Assembly (NCBI GenBank): GCA_025774735.1
Contig: JALGZU010000015.1
Span: forward strand, 1-16,940
Length of the DNA: 16,940 nt
Source of the DNA: a candidate division LCP-89 bacterium
Lineage (GTDB): Bacteria > Electryoneota > B3-LCP
Direction: 5' to 3'
The notes beneath the pieces were generated by a model, which saw only the letters and a list, made by a program, of their open reading frames with translations, searched no databases and was not told the origin of the DNA. Of the stretch, positions 13,942 to 16,940 are shown piece by piece. Both the position numbers and the translations under genes were made by a program. Numbering within the stretch: position 1 is the stretch's first letter; every line of letters starts with the position of its first letter.

Positions 13942-15257
13942 TGACGGATCCGGTGTTTGATCTTCGCCAGCAGCCCAAAAGCTTTAAAAGCGGAATTGAT
14001 GAGCGGGGTTCTGGGATTTGTGTAAAACAGCCTGGAGAGTTCCTCGCTGGTCTCCGCCAGAAGATCCACATCCTTCCCAATAACACCTTCTTCAACCGCG
14101 ATCCTCAGAATCTCGGTATCCGGTTCCACGCGAATGTTGCCCAGGCCGAAGCCGTAAAGCCGGCCTCGCAAGGTAAGACGGACGCGCAGCCAGAAAGCCA
14201 TCAGACGCAGAAAATCCGCGTAAGTTTGCCCTGGGGGGTTGACGAAAAAATTGTATCCGAAGGATACCCCCGGCTCACGCCGGGCGATCTCATAAACCCT
14301 TTGAATGTCGGCAACCTGCAGATTTTTCTGCAACGACTTCAGGGAGGCGTTAGAATAGGCATCCGGGGAGAAGGAGAAATACCTGCAACCCGCCTCCTTG
14401 GCGATCTTAAAGAACTCTTCATCGAACTGGCGTTCATTGTACCAACCCGTCCAGGGAACCTTTACCTTCTGGCGGATCAGTTCCTCGCAAACCTCCACAG
14501 CATGCTGCCTGGGGATGTTAAAGACAGAATCTACAAAGATAAAATGGTCGACTTTAAACCGCTCGACCAGGTCCTTGATCTCCGCGACGATTTTTTCTGG
14601 ACTGCGCAAGCGGTAATGAGATCCGTTCAGGAAAAAATAGGTACAGTAGGCGCACTTCAATCCGCAGCCGCGCTTGGCCTGCACGCCAATCGTGTCCAAC
14701 TGCCCGAGATACGGAGCGGGATCGATGAGATCCCATTTCGGGGAGGGCAGGGAATCGAAATCGGGCAACACCGGCGGCCTGGAGAACTTCACCTCGCCGT
14801 TTTCGCGATAGAGTATCCCCGGGATTTCGGACGGATCTTCGAGATTTTTCAGCAGCACAGGGAACGACTCTTCGGCTTCGAGCATGACGCCGTAATCCAG
14901 TTCAGAAAACCGTTCCATGATGCCCCTGGCATAAATGGAAAAGCCGGATCCTCCGATGATAATCCTGGCTTTCTGCACTTTGCTCCTAATCATGTCCAGG
15001 GTGGGCTGTAAACTGCTCAGGTAAACGAAGGGATCCCGGTACTGAGTTGTATCCAGATTCCTCAAGGATATCCCCACGACTTCCGGGTTAAACTCTTCCA
15101 GCCGTCGCGACAGCTCACCGTAAGGATCGAAACTTACATTGGGATCGAATGCCTGCAACTCGTATTCAGAGAGCACCGCACCCAGGTACGCCAGACCTAG
15201 AGGATAAATGGGCTTTTCCGGTCGCCCGAGATAGCTTTGTAGTAGAAGGATCTTCAC
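13938..15257 (-). CDS. B12-binding-domain radical SAM enzyme
   Basis: This 439-residue enzyme has a short N-terminal cobalamin-binding-like domain (about 1-145; YPLGLAYLGAVL at 18-29 and IIIGGSGFS at 99-107) and a radical SAM barrel. The cluster motif is Cys198, Cys202 and Cys205 in KRGCGLKCAYCTY. FVDSVFN (241-247) and FFVNPPGQT (337-345) continue the barrel. No DxHxxG motif is visible, so cobalamin, if bound, would lack that histidine ligand. It resembles the second such enzyme at 5168 in layout but not closely in sequence. The start is GTG at 15257, giving the family-like N-terminus MKILLLQ, but it has no ribosome binding site of its own. A 13-codon frame ends on it as GTGA. The likely partner is the overlapping SPASM enzyme. 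The substrate is unknown; C-methylation or ring chemistry would fit the family. Confidence 0.84.
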   Translation of the reverse strand: MKILLLQSYLGRPEKPIYPLGLAYLGAVLSEYELQAFDPNVSFDPYGELSRRLEEFNPEVVGISLRNLDTTQYRDPFVYLSSLQPTLDMIRSKVQKARIIIGGSGFSIYARGIMERFSELDYGVMLEAEESFPVLLKNLEDPSEIPGILYRENGEVKFSRPPVLPDFDSLPSPKWDLIDPAPYLGQLDTIGVQAKRGCGLKCAYCTYFFLNGSHYRLRSPEKIVAEIKDLVERFKVDHFIFVDSVFNIPRQHAVEVCEELIRQKVKVPWTGWYNERQFDEEFFKIAKEAGCRYFSFSPDAYSNASLKSLQKNLQVADIQRVYEIARREPGVSFGYNFFVNPPGQTYADFLRLMAFWLRVRLTLRGRLYGFGLGNIRVEPDTEILRIAVEEGVIGKDVDLLAETSEELSRLFYTNPRTPLINSAFKAFGLLAKIKHRIRH

Positions 15258-15295
15258 GTCAAGCCGATTGCGTATTGTTCCGTTTCCGCTGTCAT
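15254..15295 (-). CDS. Candidate 13-codon leader ORF coupled to the B12 radical SAM gene
   Basis: In the 57-bp gap after the flippase gene, an ATG at 15295 with GGAG three bases upstream opens MTAETEQYAIGLT. Its TGA overlaps the GTG start of the radical SAM gene (GTGA). The downstream GTG has no ribosome site of its own, so a coupling role is possible. There is no further evidence that the peptide is made, and chance is a real alternative. Confidence 0.2.
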   Translation of the reverse strand: MTAETEQYAIGLT

Positions 15296-15314
15296 CTTCT
15301 CCAGAAATGGAGCT

Positions 15315-16802
15315 CTATCCCGCGTCCTCACTTCCGTCGGTATCCCGGCGGGACTGTCCAAATTTTTTCATCAGTCCGCCGGTCATTTCTCGGATAGCCG
15401 TGAGTTGATCGGTCGTTGTAACTCTGAACACCCAAATAAAGAAGACATAGGAGACGCCGAAGATAACGCCACTCAGATAAAACGGCCAGACTTTAACGAT
15501 CCAGAGGACGATGGCGGCAGCAAGCGCAGCCAAAGTCGGTTTGAGCATGATCGATCCGAAATTGAATGAGGTGACGTACTTCTTGGTCAGATAAAACATG
15601 ACCGAGAAACAGGCCACATCGGACGCCAGAGTTCCCATGGCAGCGCCCATGATACCATAACGCGGCACAAAAATTAGATCGACGATCAATTTAACCAGAA
15701 AGATCGATCCAGCGCCGACGACGATCAACCGCTGTCTGCCGACGGCTGTGAGCGTCAGATCGAAGAAATAGGAAAACGCATGAAAGATGATCACCGGCGA
15801 GATCAGCGTCATGACCAAGGCGGATGGAAGATATTCAACTCCGAACAGACTGCTGACGAGGTCCCTGGACTCGAATCCCAGGTACAGGGCGATTCCAGCA
15901 GTGATGACGAATATGGCTTTGAGGTACCCCTGGCCTTCCTCGTGAAGCTGTTCGATCGAATTCTTGGCGGCACGTGTCAGATGAGGGAGCAAAACCCAAA
16001 TCATCGGGATCAGCACGGAAAAGAGGGTACTGACCACTCTGAACGGCACGCCGAACCATCCCGTCTCCTCAGCCGTCCTGAAGTGTTTCAGGACGAGAAT
16101 ATCGACCTGGAAATACAGGTTATTAAAAGCAAAGGCGATACCTATGGGAAGTGATTCCTTGACGTAATGTTTCCACAGTTTCGGATCGAAGACCAGTCGA
16201 GGCCGCGTAAATTTTCGCACGACGACATAGATCGCAGCTGCACCCTGAAACGCCTCCGCCAGAAGCGCCGCCGCGAATATGGCCACCAGTCCCTTCCCCG
16301 ACAAGATCACACCCAGGGTGAACACCAGTTTGACTATTTGAAAGAGCAGGGTCACCAGAGCTCGGTATTCCATCCTCTCGTAGGCTAGGAAGACGGCGTA
16401 CCCGACAACCGTGGGGATTTCCCTGAGGACCAGAGTCCCCACGAAACAGAGAAAAATGGCCCATGCATCGACGCTGACATCACCGACCAACCAGGTGACC
16501 ACAACCCCTGCCGGCAAAAGGACCAGGATGATGAGAAGTTTCAGGAGCAGCGCGGCTCCAACGTACTTTCTGGCCGCATCGCGATGGTGGGCGATCTCCC
16601 GGATCAGGATGTGGTCTAGCCCCAGGTCGATAAAGGGCACAAAAATCGCCACGAAGGCGATGATGTATGTATATTCGCCCATCCCTTCCGGCCCCAGGTA
16701 GCGAGCCAGAATAACGGCAAGGGCAAAGGTGACCGTAACGTCAATACCGCGTCCAACCAAACTGAACAGGGTATTGCGAAGGATCGAATCCAGCCTCGTC
16801 AT
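15315..16802 (-). CDS. Wzx-like polysaccharide/lipid-linked oligosaccharide flippase (MATE/MVF superfamily)
   Basis: This 495-residue protein has about 12-14 hydrophobic segments and the typical start of the RfbX/Polysacc_synt family: LRNTLFSLVGRGIDVTVTF near residue 8, then the LARYLGPEGMGEY segment (32-44). The second half repeats the pattern (SLPIGIAFAFNNLYFQVDILVL near 219, then RYGIMGAAMGTLASDVACF). Such proteins flip polyprenyl-linked glycans, or occasionally other lipid-linked products, across the inner membrane. The charged C-terminal tail is cytoplasmic in type. The ATG at 16802 lies two bases after the stop of the partial upstream gene; GGAG is 13 bases upstream, rather far. No Wzy polymerase or O-antigen ligase is recognised in this window, so the flipped molecule may be a short glycolipid. 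It shares the operon with the radical SAM pair. Confidence 0.88.
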   Translation of the reverse strand: MTRLDSILRNTLFSLVGRGIDVTVTFALAVILARYLGPEGMGEYTYIIAFVAIFVPFIDLGLDHILIREIAHHRDAARKYVGAALLLKLLIILVLLPAGVVVTWLVGDVSVDAWAIFLCFVGTLVLREIPTVVGYAVFLAYERMEYRALVTLLFQIVKLVFTLGVILSGKGLVAIFAAALLAEAFQGAAAIYVVVRKFTRPRLVFDPKLWKHYVKESLPIGIAFAFNNLYFQVDILVLKHFRTAEETGWFGVPFRVVSTLFSVLIPMIWVLLPHLTRAAKNSIEQLHEEGQGYLKAIFVITAGIALYLGFESRDLVSSLFGVEYLPSALVMTLISPVIIFHAFSYFFDLTLTAVGRQRLIVVGAGSIFLVKLIVDLIFVPRYGIMGAAMGTLASDVACFSVMFYLTKKYVTSFNFGSIMLKPTLAALAAAIVLWIVKVWPFYLSGVIFGVSYVFFIWVFRVTTTDQLTAIREMTGGLMKKFGQSRRDTDGSEDAG

Positions 16803-16804
16803 AC

Positions 16805-16939
16805 TTACGACGCCGCTCCACTCAGAGATTGTTTAGAACGGCGTTGTTCCTGTTTCTCAATGTATCCGCAAAGGCTTTTGAACTCGTCCATGGCCTCTCT
16901 AAAATGTGGAAAGTCAAGAGTCTGCAACCCGTCCGAAAG
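16805..16939 (-). CDS. 3' end of an unrecognised gene running off the right edge
   Basis: A minus-strand frame is open from the window edge to a TAA at 16807..16805. It gives 44 C-terminal residues (for example LDFPHFREAMDEF, then KQEQRRSKQS), helical and highly charged with a basic tail. The stop lies two bases before the flippase ATG, the close spacing expected of a preceding gene in the same operon. The fragment is too short to assign a family; envelope-sugar enzymes such as glycosyltransferases often precede Wzx genes, but that is only context. Confidence 0.55.
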   Translation of the reverse strand, partial: LSDGLQTLDFPHFREAMDEFKSLCGYIEKQEQRRSKQSLSGAAS

Positions 16940-16940
16940 C

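Noticed and set aside
13941..15011. 356-codon plus-strand open frame
   Set aside because: It is antisense to the B12-type radical SAM gene, whose CxxxCxxC motif and domain order are clear. The plus-strand translation shows no recognisable motif.

Overview
This window is a one-directional block of envelope glycolipid genes. All 13 complete genes, and a partial one at the right edge, lie on the minus strand, so transcription runs from 16940 towards 1. No rRNA, tRNA, CRISPR array, transposase or integrase was seen. An LpxL/HtrB-type acyltransferase-family gene and a dense set of polyprenyl-phosphate-sugar enzymes point to a Gram-negative-type (diderm) bacterium with moderate GC. The sequence alone does not name a phylum. 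Tight packing, 4-bp stop/start overlaps and frequent GTG/TTG starts suggest long polycistronic transcripts.

Upstream block (16940 to 12024): the 3' end of an unrecognised gene, a Wzx/MATE-like flippase, a B12-binding-type radical SAM enzyme, a radical SAM/SPASM enzyme that overlaps it by 4 bp, and an LpxL-like acyltransferase 7 bp further on. This looks like one operon that builds or modifies a lipid-linked molecule and exports it.

Gap (12023 to 11454): 570 bp of more A+T-rich DNA with no convincing intact gene. One minus-strand frame reads like the relic of a protein interrupted by stop codons. The gap probably separates two transcription units, but I found no convincing promoter or terminator in it.

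Downstream block (11453 to 69): two tandem, clearly paralogous GT-C (GT39-like) membrane glycosyltransferases with FDEA motifs and C-terminal soluble domains. A third GT-C enzyme of a different subfamily follows. After a 43-bp gap come a second B12-type radical SAM enzyme, a GT-C enzyme, a DPM1/ArnC-like GT2, a YdjC/HpnK/NaxD-type deacetylase, another GT-C enzyme and a small SAM methyltransferase, all overlapping end to start. The core logic (inferred) matches known lipid A amino-sugar pathways: the GT2 charges a polyprenyl phosphate with an N-acetyl sugar, the deacetylase frees the amine, and a GT-C enzyme transfers the sugar on the periplasmic side. The radical SAM enzyme and the methyltransferase could modify the sugar or lipid further. 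The combination of five GT-C enzymes, three radical SAM enzymes, a deacetylase and an acyltransferase is the most interesting aspect of the window. Its product cannot be read from sequence.
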